A DNA stretch of 38,564 bases, taken from CAZEYT01 sp964516295. GTDB taxonomy: Bacteria; Verrucomicrobiota; Verrucomicrobiia; Chthoniobacterales; Terrimicrobiaceae. The DNA lies in contig CAZEYT010000021.1 in NCBI GenBank assembly GCA_964516295.1, positions 1 to 38,564 on the forward strand, read 5' to 3'. Positions 22,812 through 31,330 of this stretch are shown one piece after another. Position numbers and translations under genes: made by a program. The notes beneath the pieces are model-generated. The model saw nothing but the letters and a program-made list of their open reading frames with translations, ran no database searches and was not told the origin of the DNA. Position 1 is the first letter of the stretch. Each line of letters opens with the position of its first letter.

Positions 22812-23501
22812 CTATCGAGCCCGCACAACGATGAGTGGCAGAATGAGATGATGGCACTCAAACTGGCTTGGATACGTCTTCCCGTGCGGAACCTCGCGAA
22901 CGTGCCGGGAAATCCTGTGACTGCGCGTCGCATGCTGGGGACAAGGAACCAAAGGGGCTGGAAGAGTCGCGCTGACCCGCTCCAAAGTCACGGACACTTC
23001 CCCCTGGAATAAAAACCCCAACATTGCTCCAGAATTTGAAAATGGCGCATAAATGCAGGTTAGAAACGCATTCCTGACATCGGCCACGTATTCCGATACC
23101 GCTCCTGCCGTCCGCAAAACCTTCGCCTCACATGGCCATTGGACCAACGGGTTTTCAAACCACACAAACGCGAGATCGTATTGCGGCGGCCGACTCGGAC
23201 GAAGCTCACAGGTCTCTAGTTCCCAACTTTCGTGGCGGAGCAGGAAGCCGGCAAATCCGCCCCGCTCGGCGATAATCATCTGGATTTCATCGTGAAGCAA
23301 CGCCGTAACGCTACGTTCCAATTGAATATCAGCATCCTTCACGTTGACTTGTGAAAGCTTTGCGGAATGCAGTCGATCATATCCTTCCCAGAGCAGCGCC
23401 AGTAGTTGCGGAACGACCTCTTGAGGCCAGAGGCGAATAAGGTTTTGCGCCGACGGAAGAGCCGCAAGCGCATGAGGGAGGGATTGTCGAAATCGGCTCA
23501 C
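22812..23501 (-). CDS. Probable PD-(D/E)XK nuclease, partner of the methyltransferase
   Basis: A 229-residue soluble protein with a likely nuclease active site: YDLAFVWF (D109) followed by PCEAK (E125, K127), the D-x(n)-ExK pattern of PD-(D/E)XK enzymes, preceded by an acidic helix (LERSVTALLHDEIQMI, E62) as expected for the first helix of that fold. The rest gives no family I recognise. It starts nine bases after the methyltransferase gene, so both are co-transcribed with the S24 repressor. A restriction endonuclease working with the methyltransferase is the most likely role; a nickase or a defence effector of another type is the alternative. The assignment rests on the motif only. Confidence 0.6.
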   Translation of the reverse strand: MSRFRQSLPHALAALPSAQNLIRLWPQEVVPQLLALLWEGYDRLHSAKLSQVNVKDADIQLERSVTALLHDEIQMIIAERGGFAGFLLRHESWELETCELRPSRPPQYDLAFVWFENPLVQWPCEAKVLRTAGAVSEYVADVRNAFLTCIYAPFSNSGAMLGFLFQGEVSVTLERVSATLPAPLVPCPQHATRSHRISRHVREVPHGKTYPSQFECHHLILPLIVVRAR

Positions 23502-23510
23502 AGCAACTTG

Positions 23511-26500
23511 TCAAGTTGACCGCGCCGCGGGTCGCTTGCCATCGTTCTCGCGCGACAGCCCAAATGACGCAATGGCGGACGACAACCCATCTGCGGTTGA
23601 TAATGCGAGCGAGCGGGTCCAATACCGGCGTTGACGCGGGCGAACGAGGTAAAGCGTGGGCACCGGTCCGTCTTCGGAATCAAAAGACTGAATAGCCTCA
23701 ATAACCCGTTGAAACGTCACCCCACTATCGGCGGGGCGCATGATTGATTCATAGCATCGACCGAGGAGAGCAATTAACTCAGGTGAGGCGATCTGGTGAT
23801 GGGCAATGGTTTGATCACGCGCCCAATCGAGGTGAATAGCCACCAACTGAACTGTCGCATTTCTTTCGTCAGTAGCTTCAAAAATAGTGGCACAAACGCG
23901 TTTGTCCGCGCCAAATGTGGCTTTCAGTGACTGACAAAATGTCTCGCAGTAGGAAATCAACTCCGCCGGTTTAACGGAATGATGACCCGGAGGATCGCCG
24001 GAGATGCGCTGGGCGTCCGGGAAGACAATTTCGTGAAGGTCTTGAATGAGAATTTTTTCAGCCCGGCTGATACCCAGGAGAGTTTCAACCTTGTCGTCTA
24101 TTGCTTTGTAACCTGCTTTCACGATACCCGGCAGTTCTGCCGCGTTGAAAGCAATCACCGGCATTCGTCGAAGCTCTGTCTCCGTGGCCTTCGGAATAAA
24201 TCCCGAAAACTGCCCTGCGCTGAGAGCAAACCAGTAAGGCGCAAACCGGCTGTTCAGCAACAGCCAAAGTCCCGCCAACGCATTCTCGTCTCCATTTAGA
24301 GCTCTGACACTGACGTAGCTATCCGAACACAATGCACCGCGCCCTTGCTCATCCGGCTCTACAAGCACCGCTTGGAGGCGATTCAAACCGGCACGCCAAC
24401 TCTGCTTAAAGATCAGTTGCGGAGGATCGAACGCAGAAAGCTCCTGTCGACGATGAACCAAGGGGTTGTCGTTTGTATCCAAGGCTTCCGCTTCTAACCG
24501 AAGAAGAATGCCCTCTGGAAATCGCGGGCTCGACAATATTTTTCTTCCAACAATCTCGGGATGCTCAACGTGGTCTTTTTTGCCCCTGATGAGCCCTTCC
24601 TTTGCTACCAACAGTCCTGCTTTCTTAAGGTCATCGAGCGAACGCCGCTTGGAGAGACGACGGATTAACTCAAGGTCTCTTCTCCCACCCCACATAAGAG
24701 CCGTCCACACCAAAGGATCAATCGCGGCTTCTTCATGTTGGACGAAATGAATGTCGTGCGAGGCTATGACCGTCCTTAGTCGATCCTCAGGAGTTCCCAG
24801 AGGTTTCGGAACGACATAGGCAAGTTCCGTTGTGGGACGCGTTGATTTTGGTTGAAAAGTCACGATGCACGCCGGGCCAATCGCTGCGGAAAAAAGTTCC
24901 CGACGAATGGCGGAGAGGTTGATGACTTCCTGAAATCGAAAATTATGAAAAAGCTTTTTCCGAAACTCACGCGTTGGTCGAGTGCCATTGAGAAGCAGGC
25001 CTCCCGGCTGAATCATGCTGACCCGGCCATCGGGTTTGGCCAGCCGCGCAGCTTTCGCAAGAAAGACCGGGCCGTGATCCTTGCCGGGAGCGGTCCATCC
25101 ATGCGCGCGCGCCCACTCCTGCGCGCCGCTGCGTCCGTTATCGGCAGAACTCTTTCCCCAAGGTGCGTTTCCGATCACCAAGTCGAATGTCGCGGCGTCA
25201 GAGGCGGTGCAAAAAGGAGACTGCCCTTCACGGAAAAAATCACTGGCAATCAGGTTGGCACCCCGGAGAGGAGGGAAGATGCGTCGGGAGTTCCAGTAAT
25301 GTTTGGGGTCGAGGGCGTCGCACATCGCCAGGTAAAGACTAAACGAGGCGACCCGAACGGCGTGGGGATTGATATCCACCCCGAAAAGTTGCTTTTGAAG
25401 AATGTCCCGCAGATCGGTGGGTTTCGGATCATTTCCGTTCCGGTTTTTCCAACGATGGATCAGACGCTGAAAACTCTTTACCAGGAAAATCCCGGAACCG
25501 CAGGATGGATCGAGAATACGCAGCGGAGCGCAGTCTCCTTCCCAGGGTAGCACGGCATCGAGCATGAAATCCACGAGATGCCCTTTTGTGTAATAAGCTT
25601 TATCCTTTTCCGGAGGGCCGACAAAAATCTCGTAGATACTGCTGACCAACTCCAAAGGGATGGCATCGAAAGAATACTGACTCCAGAGGAACTGTTGCCT
25701 GCTCGACACGTCTTCTTTGCCGGAAATAAAGCTGGCCAGCTTTTTGAGATGCTCCGGCTGGACGAGTTTCTTTTCCGCCTCCCACTCGCGTGCACGATCC
25801 TCCTCGCTATCCGCTTTGCCCGGAAAGAGATCGCCGTTGAAACGATCATTGAGCCATAAAAAGAATGCGTAGGTATCTTCATAGTGCTCAAGGAGGGACT
25901 CGAACGTCGGATGCTGTTCTTGCAGCACCCCGTCCGCTGCGAGTTGGCGGAGTTTCTCCGCGTGCAAAGCCGGTCGGCCAGCCGAGTCTTTTCGCTGGAA
26001 GAGAAATTGAATGAAAATGAGCCGGGCCAACAGATCGTGGCACGTGTCCTCGGGCATTCCCATCGACTTCGTCAGTTCGTCCCGAACGGCAAGAAGATTG
26101 TTGAGGAGCACCCAGTCCAACCGACCTTCGGGCTGGAACATTTTGGGATTCTGCGCAAAGTGCTGTCCGGCCAGCAAATTGATCCAGTGCAACGAACTCA
26201 GAGCGGCTTCCTCAACTTGTCCCAAAGTGGAATTCCTGGCAGCGCGGTCCCGCAGCGGGAAGGACGCGATGACCCGGCCTCCGAATGTTTCGCCGTCGTT
26301 CGGATCTTCGGCTCCCGGAGGAACGCAACACGACCATGCCAGCACGCGGGTCGGCTCGATGGTTATTAGCAATGGCGCATGCGAGAAATTCCATGCCAAT
26401 CGATGCGCTTCGAGCAACGCAGCCTTGCTTGCGTGAGTCAGAAAATCGCAGACGACAGCGACCGGTGTTTCCGTGCGATCAGCCGACGAGTCGGGAAAGA

Positions 26501-26672
26501 GCACGCCCGTAGTGACTGCGTCTTGGCTGTTTGCCCCAAACGTGGAGCGTAAGTTGCGCCCAATGCGTGCGGCAGCCAGTTCCGCAAAGACGCGAGGGCC
26601 AGCTCCGGTCGGCGAAGAAATCTTCTCGGGAGTCGGCCAGCCGAGCTCCGTGTGGGTGCGCGCGAGATTCAT
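23511..26672 (-). CDS. Adenine-specific (N6) DNA methyltransferase, large
   Basis: A 1,053-residue N6-adenine DNA methyltransferase of the Eco57I/type IIG class. The SAM-binding motif I, DPSCGSG, is at 388-394, and the catalytic motif IV is VIGNAPWG at 500-507 (N502-A-P-W, a variant of NPPY). The ~380-residue N-terminal part is mostly helical with no clear nuclease motif, whereas type IIG enzymes often carry one there; the nuclease appears to be the separate downstream gene. The C-terminal ~450 residues probably hold target recognition. Together with the S24 repressor upstream and the nuclease downstream it forms a restriction-modification or related defence system. ATG at 26672 follows the repressor gene by nine bases. 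Confidence 0.82.
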   Translation of the reverse strand: MNLARTHTELGWPTPEKISSPTGAGPRVFAELAAARIGRNLRSTFGANSQDAVTTGVLFPDSSADRTETPVAVVCDFLTHASKAALLEAHRLAWNFSHAPLLITIEPTRVLAWSCCVPPGAEDPNDGETFGGRVIASFPLRDRAARNSTLGQVEEAALSSLHWINLLAGQHFAQNPKMFQPEGRLDWVLLNNLLAVRDELTKSMGMPEDTCHDLLARLIFIQFLFQRKDSAGRPALHAEKLRQLAADGVLQEQHPTFESLLEHYEDTYAFFLWLNDRFNGDLFPGKADSEEDRAREWEAEKKLVQPEHLKKLASFISGKEDVSSRQQFLWSQYSFDAIPLELVSSIYEIFVGPPEKDKAYYTKGHLVDFMLDAVLPWEGDCAPLRILDPSCGSGIFLVKSFQRLIHRWKNRNGNDPKPTDLRDILQKQLFGVDINPHAVRVASFSLYLAMCDALDPKHYWNSRRIFPPLRGANLIASDFFREGQSPFCTASDAATFDLVIGNAPWGKSSADNGRSGAQEWARAHGWTAPGKDHGPVFLAKAARLAKPDGRVSMIQPGGLLLNGTRPTREFRKKLFHNFRFQEVINLSAIRRELFSAAIGPACIVTFQPKSTRPTTELAYVVPKPLGTPEDRLRTVIASHDIHFVQHEEAAIDPLVWTALMWGGRRDLELIRRLSKRRSLDDLKKAGLLVAKEGLIRGKKDHVEHPEIVGRKILSSPRFPEGILLRLEAEALDTNDNPLVHRRQELSAFDPPQLIFKQSWRAGLNRLQAVLVEPDEQGRGALCSDSYVSVRALNGDENALAGLWLLLNSRFAPYWFALSAGQFSGFIPKATETELRRMPVIAFNAAELPGIVKAGYKAIDDKVETLLGISRAEKILIQDLHEIVFPDAQRISGDPPGHHSVKPAELISYCETFCQSLKATFGADKRVCATIFEATDERNATVQLVAIHLDWARDQTIAHHQIASPELIALLGRCYESIMRPADSGVTFQRVIEAIQSFDSEDGPVPTLYLVRPRQRRYWTRSLALSTADGLSSAIASFGLSRENDGKRPAARST

Positions 26673-26681
26673 GACGAGCAG

Positions 26682-27353
26682 CTACAATACCTGGCCGATC
26701 CAGATCACCAGTCCAACAAAACGCACGGGGAGAGAAGGATCATCCAACGGCATGTCCTCCGGGATATAGCGAGTATTGTCGCTTATGAGTCGGACACTGC
26801 GCGTTCCAATAAGCTGAATACGTTTCACCAAAACATCGTCGCCACGCTTAATCACGTGAATACCTTCGCGAGGGTGCTGGACGGATCGATCAAGCAGCAG
26901 CAGTGCGCCATTGCGGATCGTCGGCTCCATGCTGTCGCCCCGAGCGAGCAAAGCGCAAAGGTTGGTGGATGTCACGCCGCTCTGCCGTCGAATCTGGGAG
27001 ATCGGAAGCGCGATTCGCTCGCTGGCTGAGTCGTGTTCTGGAGCGATCAGTCCGGGGCCAGCACTTGCCTGGAGGTCGAAAAACTGAACGCTGGAGTCAA
27101 TTTCCGACTCCAGTCGGTCCGGCGAACCCTGTCCGGTCGCCAGCCAGTCGAGGGTAACACCGCCCGCTCGGGCGATGGCTGCCGCCGAAGCGAGATTGGG
27201 GGCGCTTTCGTCGGAAAGACATCGACTGACAATGCTCGCGCTAACTCCCGCCTTTTCCGCAAGCCGCGAAGGTCCGCCGCAGCGATCCGACAAAATGCGC
27301 AGACGGCCGGCCAGTCCGGTCGGGCTCTTTTTGCGTTTGTGGGAGTTCGCCAT
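26682..27353 (-). CDS. XRE/S24 repressor (CI/LexA-like) of the defence operon
   Basis: A 223-residue regulator with an N-terminal XRE helix-turn-helix (GGPSRLAEKAGVSASIVSRCL, residues ~26-46) and a C-terminal LexA/CI-type S24 peptidase. The serine is S141 in GDSMEPTI and the lysine K177 in VLVKRIQL, with a candidate Ala-Gly cleavage site A98-G99 in ASAGPG. Proteins of this kind repress until the peptidase cuts itself, often under DNA damage. ATG at 27353 is preferred to an upstream in-frame start (27386). A perfect 6-bp inverted repeat at 27402-27418 lies about 50 bp upstream, a likely operator. It would control the methyltransferase-nuclease genes as first gene of the operon. Confidence 0.85.
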   Translation of the reverse strand: MANSHKRKKSPTGLAGRLRILSDRCGGPSRLAEKAGVSASIVSRCLSDESAPNLASAAAIARAGGVTLDWLATGQGSPDRLESEIDSSVQFFDLQASAGPGLIAPEHDSASERIALPISQIRRQSGVTSTNLCALLARGDSMEPTIRNGALLLLDRSVQHPREGIHVIKRGDDVLVKRIQLIGTRSVRLISDNTRYIPEDMPLDDPSLPVRFVGLVIWIGQVL

Positions 27354-27401
27354 GCGAGAATGAATTTTAGAGCGGCGATTTCGCAAAATCCAGCCAGAAA
27401 A

Positions 27402-27418
27402 TCAGAAAAAACTTCTGA
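27402..27418. promoter_or_regulatory. Probable operator of the S24 repressor operon
   Basis: TCAGAA (27402-27407) and TTCTGA (27413-27418) are perfect inverted arms around five bases, about 50 bp before the repressor ATG. Symmetric 6-base arms with such spacing fit a site for a dimeric XRE/S24 repressor. The surroundings are A-rich on the plus strand, suitable for a promoter on the minus strand. Confidence 0.5.
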
Positions 27419-27678
27419 AAAAAGAAATCGGCCGTGCTGACCAAGCAAGGTTGGTGTTTCCTCGGAGAACCGAAATGCTCAGATCCGACGTTGGCTGTGC
27501 GACGACGCTTCGACACAACTACCGACCGGACGCGGCTTGGGCGTTATATGAGTAGGAAAACAACGTTGATTTTTCGACAGCAATCCCAGAACTCGTCCTC
27601 CACGATTGACCCGGCCGCGAAATCCACTCTCTCGCACCCGCCAGCTTGATCGCTGGAACAAACATCAAGTCACAAAAA

Positions 27679-27737
27679 AAGCCCCTAGATTTCGGCGCAC
27701 ACTCAGGATCGACGAGTGGTCCTACTCTCAAGGGGCG
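27679..27737 (-). terminator. Possible minus-strand terminator
   Basis: Read on the minus strand, GCCCC (27737 side) and GGGGC (27685 side) can pair, with an inner CACTC/GAGTG hairpin in between, and seven T residues follow the stem. It would stop transcription coming from the right, where only a remnant gene lies. The long interior makes it an atypical terminator, so confidence is low. Confidence 0.35.
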
Positions 27738-27813
27738 GATGTCAGGAAGTTGTGCCAGTTGGAGCGAAGTGGCAATCGAAAAATTTCGTCCGGCAGGGCC
27801 TTCACGGCACAAT

Positions 27814-28080
27814 TCAAGCCGACGCCCCGCGATGTTCCGCGCGCGCCGCATCCCCGTCGATGAGCATCAGGTCGAGGCCGACGATGAGGGCCGGCCAGCC
27901 GGTCGGCCACCCCAGGGTGAGCAGTCCCGGTGCGATGATCGCCGCGTTCGCCAGCACGTCGTTTGGCGCGGAGAGAAACGCCGCCCCGGTGAGGCTCCCG
28001 CTATGATGCCGGAAACCGAGATTCACCCCAGGCGCGACGACCGCCACGGCGCGACGCAGCGCCAGATCGGGCGCGGAAGA
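27814..28080 (-). pseudogene. Remnant of a cation-diffusion facilitator
   Basis: The minus-strand reading from about 28080 to 27814 resembles the C-terminal half of a small CDF-type cation transporter usually linked to ArsR regulators: a VAVVAPGVNLGF-like helix, then AFLSAPNDVLANAAIIAPGL and GWPALIVGLDLML, where intact proteins have SARND or SRND and a following helix. The N-terminal half with its Cys-rich start and first helices is missing, the preceding residues (MITLIRVFVDARD) do not fit, and some usual residues are replaced by Pro. I therefore call it a degraded fragment. It lies divergent to the ArsR gene, exactly where the partner transporter is normally found, and next to the inserted defence operon. 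Confidence 0.5.
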
Positions 28081-28149
28081 AAGGACCATCGTCGAATTCT
28101 GCGCGGAGGAATCCCTTGCGTCCACGAATACACGGATTAGTGTAATCAT

Positions 28150-28539
28150 GTGATTTCAACCGCCCGCCACGGACTGTCCGCCTGCCGTCCCAAGCCCGCC
28201 CTGAGAAAACGCCCCCTTCTTGCCCTGGACGAGGCGGCAGAGCTGGCCGGGCTCTACGAGACGCTGGCAAACGACACCCGGCTGCGGCTGCTCCACGCCC
28301 TGGCGCGGGAGGGCGCGCTCACCCCGAGCACCTTGGCGGACCGCCTCGCCATGAAACCGCAGGCCGTCAGCAACCAACTCCTCCGCCTGACCGACCGCGG
28401 CGTGGTGCAGGCCCGGCGGGAGGGAAACCACGTCTTCTACCGCATCGTCGATCCCTGCGTGATCGATCTCGTCGAGCGCGGCCTGTGCCTGCTGGAGGAG
28501 GCGTCCGCCGCGCGCCCGGCCCGCCGGCGCGCCGCATGA
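28150..28539 (+). CDS. ArsR-family metal-responsive repressor
   Basis: A 129-residue ArsR/SmtB-type winged-helix repressor. The core LAGLYETLANDTRLRLLHAL is at about residues 32-51, the recognition helix follows in STLADRLAMKPQAVSNQLLRLTDRGVV, and the wing is REGNHVFYRIVD. C-terminal DPCVIDLVERGLCLLEE gives two cysteines that often bind soft metals (Cd/Pb/Cu-type) in this subgroup. The GTG at 28150 is the first possible start. It would sit on the promoter for the permease downstream and, originally, for the divergent transporter now reduced to a remnant. The metal is not known. Confidence 0.82.
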   Translation: MISTARHGLSACRPKPALRKRPLLALDEAAELAGLYETLANDTRLRLLHALAREGALTPSTLADRLAMKPQAVSNQLLRLTDRGVVQARREGNHVFYRIVDPCVIDLVERGLCLLEEASAARPARRRAA

Positions 28540-28564
28540 TGCGGTGGAAGGAGCCCTCCTGCCA

Positions 28565-29434
28565 ATGACGGCCGCCATTTGGGAATCGTTCGTTCACTCG
28601 CTGGCCGATTCCGCTCCCGCGCTCGGGATAGGGCTGGTGCTTTCCGCGGCCGTCCAGGCGCTCGGGGCGCGGAGCCGCTGGACGGCGCGCGCGCTCACCT
28701 GGGTGGCGCGGTCCGTCCCCGGCGCGGCTTTGGCCGGAGCCGTGTTGCCCGGCTGCGCGATGACGACCGTGCCGCTGGCCATCCCGCTCAAGCGCCAGGG
28801 GGCGCGGGACGGCGCCTTGCTGGCCTTCATCATCACCTCGGCCCTCCTCGGGCCGGCCTCGATCATTCTGACCTTCGCGCTTTTCGGCCCGGTGTGGGGG
28901 ATTCTCCGCATCGTGCTGCCGTTTGCCGCCGTTTGCCTGCTCGGGTGGGCGTTGAATGCCCGCGAGCCCGCCATCGAGACCGTCGGCGATCACCCAGTCT
29001 GCGCGTCCGCCTGCGGGTGTGGTTCTTCCGGCCAGAGTTCCGGCTTCGGGCGGCTCCTCCTGCGCATGGCTCAGACCCTCGTGCCGCTCTTCCTGCTCGG
29101 CCTGCTCGCCGCCGCAACGGTCTCCGTGCTGATTGGCAAGGAAGACATCGCCCGGTGGATGACCGGCGGCCTCCTCGCGTATGCCGTCGCCGCCGGCGCG
29201 GGCATTCCCGCCTACGTGTGCGAGGGAGGGGAGGTCCCCCTCACGGCCGCCTTGGTGGCGATGGGGGTGGGCGCCGGGCCGGCGTTCACCTTCATGCAGG
29301 CAGCGGTGGGCACCTGCCTGCCGACGCTCATGATGCTGCCCAGGCTCATCGGCATTCGCTTGACCACGATCTACCTCGGATTCTGGCTGGTGTATTCCAT
29401 CGGCAGCGGACTCCTTCTTGCGCGGATTCTGTAG
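28565..29434 (+). CDS. YraQ/ArsP-like permease, putative metal efflux
   Basis: A 289-residue membrane protein with about eight hydrophobic helices, in two similar halves. Typical features are the PGCAMTTVPLAIPLKRQGARDGALLAFIITSALLGP region near residue 70, which matches the C-x(n)-P-L-x-L-x-RQGA motif of YraQ/ArsP permeases, and a matching ...GEVPLTAALVAMGVG block in the second half. A Cys-rich loop (CASACGCGSS) lies between the halves. Family members export copper, zinc or organoarsenicals. The ATG at 28565 has an AAGGAG ribosome site upstream; GTG 28544 is an alternative. It follows an ArsR repressor, so it is probably metal-inducible. Confidence 0.72.
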   Translation: MTAAIWESFVHSLADSAPALGIGLVLSAAVQALGARSRWTARALTWVARSVPGAALAGAVLPGCAMTTVPLAIPLKRQGARDGALLAFIITSALLGPASIILTFALFGPVWGILRIVLPFAAVCLLGWALNAREPAIETVGDHPVCASACGCGSSGQSSGFGRLLLRMAQTLVPLFLLGLLAAATVSVLIGKEDIARWMTGGLLAYAVAAGAGIPAYVCEGGEVPLTAALVAMGVGAGPAFTFMQAAVGTCLPTLMMLPRLIGIRLTTIYLGFWLVYSIGSGLLLARIL

Positions 29435-29561
29435 AATATCGGTCCGCGCGCTTCCGCGCTCGACCGACTAGGTGTCGCCCCGCCCCGCTGATTTCCGAGG
29501 GAAATTCGGAGCCGCTTCGTTTCACCCTTCACGCGGCCTCGTCCCGGGGTGGCGGCGAGCC

Positions 29562-30515
29562 ATGGCACCCAGCGACACCTCCAACTCCTCCGCGGAACTG
29601 GCATCCCGCCTGGCCGTGTCGCGCATCTTTCTGGACTATCAGCGCGCTTTCACCGAGGCCACCGGGCTGCCCCTCCGGCTCTTCGGCGTGGGCGGCCCCT
29701 GGCGCCAATCGCGGGTCACCGCCAAAGAGTCGCCGCTCTGCGCCCTGCTGGCGCGCACGAATGCCTCCTGCCAGGCATGTCTGGCCATGCAGCGTGAGTT
29801 GGAGGAGGAGGCGAAGCTCGAACCCAAGACCCTCAAATGTTTCGCCGGGCTGTGCGAAACGGCGATTCCCGTCCGGGTCGGACCAGAGCTCGTCGCCTTT
29901 CTCGAAACCGGCCATGTGCTCCTCGCCCGCCCCAGCGAACGCAAGTTCCGGCGGATCGCCAGCGAGTTGATCCGGTGGGGATCGGAGGTGGACCTCAAAC
30001 GCGCCGAGGAAGCTTACTTCAATTCCCGCGTTCTCTCCGAAGCGCAATACCAATCCATCGTGCGGCTCGCGGCGATCTTCGCCGAGCATCTCGCCGCGTG
30101 CGCCGAGCAGTTGATCCTGCGTTCCGGCCACCCCGAGCCGGGTTCCGTCGCCAAGGCCCGCCGGTGGATCGAAGAGAACAGCGCCGAAGAAGTCTCGCTC
30201 GCCGAGGTGGCCAGGCTCGTCAACGTCAGTGCGAAGCACTTCAGCGAAGTGTTCAAACGGGCGACCGGCATCGCGTTCGTCGAATACGTCGGGCGCGTGC
30301 GCGTCGAAAAGGCCAAGCACCTGCTCGCGGATCCCAGCCGACGGATCAGCGAAATCGCCTTCGAAGTCGGCTTCCAGTCGCTCTCCCAGTTCAACCGCTC
30401 CTTCCTGAAATTCACCGGGCAGTCGCCGACGACCTTTCGCGAGGGTGATCCCGCCGAGGCTCGCGACGCAGATTCATCCCGGAAAAATGCCCATTCATTC
30501 CGGCTGGATGCGTAG
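29562..30515 (+). CDS. AraC-family regulator with PocR-type sensor domain
   Basis: A 317-residue regulator with an N-terminal PocR-type sensor domain (residues ~25-180: FGVGGPWRQ, SPLCALLARTNASCQACLAMQREL, LKCFAGLCETAIPVRVG) and a C-terminal AraC helix-turn-helix pair (ENSAEEVSLAEVARLVNVSAKHFSEVFKRATG and ISEIAFEVGFQSLSQFNRSFLKFTG). The sensor contains several conserved cysteines. This combination is frequent in Verrucomicrobiota. It lies directly before two small Cys-rich proteins and a Cus-type efflux operon, so a metal-related signal is likely, but the ligand cannot be read. ATG at 29562 is preferred to the ATG-like start at 29472, whose first 30 residues are atypical. Confidence 0.82.
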   Translation: MAPSDTSNSSAELASRLAVSRIFLDYQRAFTEATGLPLRLFGVGGPWRQSRVTAKESPLCALLARTNASCQACLAMQRELEEEAKLEPKTLKCFAGLCETAIPVRVGPELVAFLETGHVLLARPSERKFRRIASELIRWGSEVDLKRAEEAYFNSRVLSEAQYQSIVRLAAIFAEHLAACAEQLILRSGHPEPGSVAKARRWIEENSAEEVSLAEVARLVNVSAKHFSEVFKRATGIAFVEYVGRVRVEKAKHLLADPSRRISEIAFEVGFQSLSQFNRSFLKFTGQSPTTFREGDPAEARDADSSRKNAHSFRLDA

Positions 30516-30595
30516 CCGCCGCTCCGCCCGCGCGGCATCCTGTCCCCATCGACGACACCACGCCGTCGAACGAAATCAACCCAAAGGATAACACG

Positions 30596-30961
30596 ATGAA
30601 AATCGCCACGAAAATCCCGGCGGTGCTTGCCGCCGCCCTCACCATGACCCTCAGCCTCTTCACCGCTACGGCTGGCCCGTCCACCGGAGCCCTCGCCGTC
30701 CTGCGGACTGTCGAACAGGCCAAGGCTGTGCCCCCGGACAAAACGGCCATGATGGCCTGCGGCGGCTGCCAGACGATCCAGACCGTGAAGCCGAAGGGCC
30801 TCCTCGCCTGGTTCACGCCGGACAAAAAGCACGAGTGCCCCGGATGCGGCGGCAAAGTGACCTGGGTCGGCGCGCCCGGCAAAAGCACAAGCGGCACGAA
30901 GTTCACCCATTCCTGCACCATGTGCGGGAACGCCTCGGCCTACATTTGCGCCGAACATTGA
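30596..30961 (+). CDS. Small exported Cys-rich protein, putative metal binder
   Basis: A 121-residue protein with a signal peptide (MKIATKIPAVLAAALTMTLS) and three Cys pairs in the mature part: CGGC near residue 55, CPGC near 81 and CTMC near 106, arranged like a zinc-ribbon-type or soft-metal site. ATG at 30596 follows an AAGGATAAC ribosome site. I recognise no named family. With its position between the PocR-AraC regulator and the Cus-type genes, a periplasmic copper/silver-binding role is the best guess. It could also be an assembly protein for metal enzymes. Confidence 0.65.
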   Translation: MKIATKIPAVLAAALTMTLSLFTATAGPSTGALAVLRTVEQAKAVPPDKTAMMACGGCQTIQTVKPKGLLAWFTPDKKHECPGCGGKVTWVGAPGKSTSGTKFTHSCTMCGNASAYICAEH

Positions 30962-31068
30962 GTCCGCGCCGCGGCGGCCGGTCGAGGAGCTTCGCCCCCG
31001 GCCGGTCGTCGCCCCTCCCCACGCCGGTGCACCCTTCCCGATACCCCCTTCGTGTCGAGCTTCGGCAT

Positions 31069-31326
31069 GTGAATAGGCCGATCTTTAGCGGATTGGTGCA
31101 GGGGCTCGAAATTCGCGCGGAGACCGGGGCGATCATCGAAATGTCCGGACGGCATCCCCAATTCCTCAGCATCGGCCAGACCGGGTGTCTCGTCCTGCGG
31201 GTAGGAAACAAGGAGCGCTACTTCCGACTCAAAAACTCGTCGGTCTCATTTCACCGGTCCCGCTGCGTGGTGCTGGCGGAAGAGATTCTCGAAGTCCGGG
31301 AAGCCGCCCTCGCCGCCGAATGCTGA
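31069..31326 (+). CDS. Small protein, unknown function
   Basis: An 85-residue protein (99 if an in-frame GTG at 31027 is used) that precedes the YHS-like gene by four bases. It has a beta-rich pattern: GLVQGLEIRAETGAIIEMSG, FLSIGQTGCLVLRVG and RYFRLKNSSV. There is a faint resemblance to the start of ATP-synthase epsilon chains, but no such genes lie nearby. No signal peptide. The reading frame has good codon use from about 31080 onward, and the coupling to the following gene supports it. I cannot name a family. Confidence 0.4.
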   Translation: MNRPIFSGLVQGLEIRAETGAIIEMSGRHPQFLSIGQTGCLVLRVGNKERYFRLKNSSVSFHRSRCVVLAEEILEVREAALAAEC

Positions 31327-31330
31327 TGCC

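Larger units (their letters stand above)
27354..27813. other. Non-coding stretch upstream of the S24 repressor
   Basis: Apart from the repressor promoter and operator, I see no credible gene here; small frames in all directions lack family features. At about 27680-27737 a minus-strand stem (GCCCC/GGGGC, with an inner CACTC/GAGTG pair) is followed by seven T residues, which could be a terminator of transcription from the right. The sequence is less GC-rich than the metal genes, in keeping with transferred DNA at the border of the defence operon. Confidence 0.4.

Noticed and set aside
27679..27737. GAGAGTAGG on the minus strand, reminiscent of the 3' part of 5S rRNA
   Set aside because: The preceding sequence does not match 5S rRNA and cannot fold like it, so I treat it as chance beside a terminator-like stem.
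31027..31326. ATP-synthase epsilon-like protein
   Set aside because: The resemblance is limited to a short beta-strand pattern and no ATP-synthase genes are nearby, so I left it as unknown.
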